A DNA stretch of 64,000 nt from Sepiola atlantica (taxonomy: Eukaryota > Mollusca > Cephalopoda > Sepiida > Sepiolidae): positions 71,772,204 through 71,836,203 of the forward strand of contig OY744546.1 of the NCBI GenBank assembly GCA_963556195.1, given 5' to 3'. Within the stretch, counting starts at the first letter, position 1. Each line of letters opens with the position of its first letter. Positions 63,906 to 64,000 of the stretch are shown piece by piece. The notes beneath the pieces are model-generated. The model made no database searches, had not been told where the DNA came from, and worked only from the letters and a program-made list of their open reading frames with translations. A program made the position numbers and the translations under genes.

Positions 63906-64000
63906 CTGAAAGGCAAAGCAAGATATTAAGACACCAATACACCAAAAAATTTAGAACTATGTACAAATTAGGAGGCTGCAAAGTGATGAACTTCATACGA

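Overview
This window looks like repeat-saturated intergenic or intronic DNA from an animal, most likely a cephalopod or another mollusc. The grounds are AT-rich unique sequence, very dense (AT)n, (CT)n, (GATA)n, (ATT)n and (TTC)n microsatellites, TTAGGG-type interstitial telomere repeats, and decayed non-LTR retrotransposons, mariner/Tc1-like elements and a Penelope-like element of kinds common in molluscs. The taxonomic call is an inference from composition and repeat content. I see no intact host protein-coding gene. Most long open frames are translations of microsatellites, minisatellites or broken transposons.

Layout. 0-7 kb: purine/pyrimidine low-complexity DNA, microsatellites and a telomere-like island. 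7.3-9.6 kb: a 5S rRNA-headed SINE, a LINE 3' end, a perfect 34-bp hairpin, and a dispersed noncoding repeat flanked by two hammerhead-ribozyme-like motifs. 10-12 kb: two LINE tails in direct repeat, a 270-bp degenerate telomeric array and a hairpin. 12.4-17.6 kb: two inverted copies of an unidentified repeat, a tRNA-like SINE head and a LINE 3' end. 17.7-19.1 kb: an almost complete IS630/Tc1/mariner element (DD41D spacing, 25-bp terminal inverted repeats, TA duplication, three in-frame stops). 20.6-22.1 kb: 3' half of a LINE with a zinc knuckle and a restriction-like endonuclease region. 22.4-26 kb: the best hammerhead ribozyme candidate, a second copy of the dispersed repeat, a Penelope-like reverse transcriptase split by (AT)n, and a foldback element. 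26.3-27.2 kb: a CpG-richer, promoter-like stretch. 27.3-33 kb: stacked LINE fragments, a tandem duplication, U2 snRNA-headed SINEs and a foldback element with telomeric motifs. 33-39 kb: LINEs, a 242-bp palindrome, a mariner tail and a 15-bp minisatellite. 40-47 kb: a 45-bp minisatellite, low-complexity DNA and nested LINEs. 48-52 kb: two mariner/Tc1 elements and a third copy of the dispersed repeat. 52-64 kb: a LINE interrupted by a U2-type SINE, five tandem-repeat families, a tandem duplication with a LINE in one copy only, and a final mariner beside a 67-bp satellite.

The interplay is parasitic rather than metabolic. LINE machinery probably mobilised the SINEs (target-site duplications and 5' truncation are visible). 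Mariner-type elements sit beside (TA)n tracts. Retroelement 3' tails appear to seed microsatellites. The most noteworthy points are a hammerhead motif at 22405-22461 with all core residues and three pairing stems, and a full-length SINE with a U2 snRNA-derived head at 29408-29724 whose boundaries are confirmed by target-site duplication and by an empty paralogous site.
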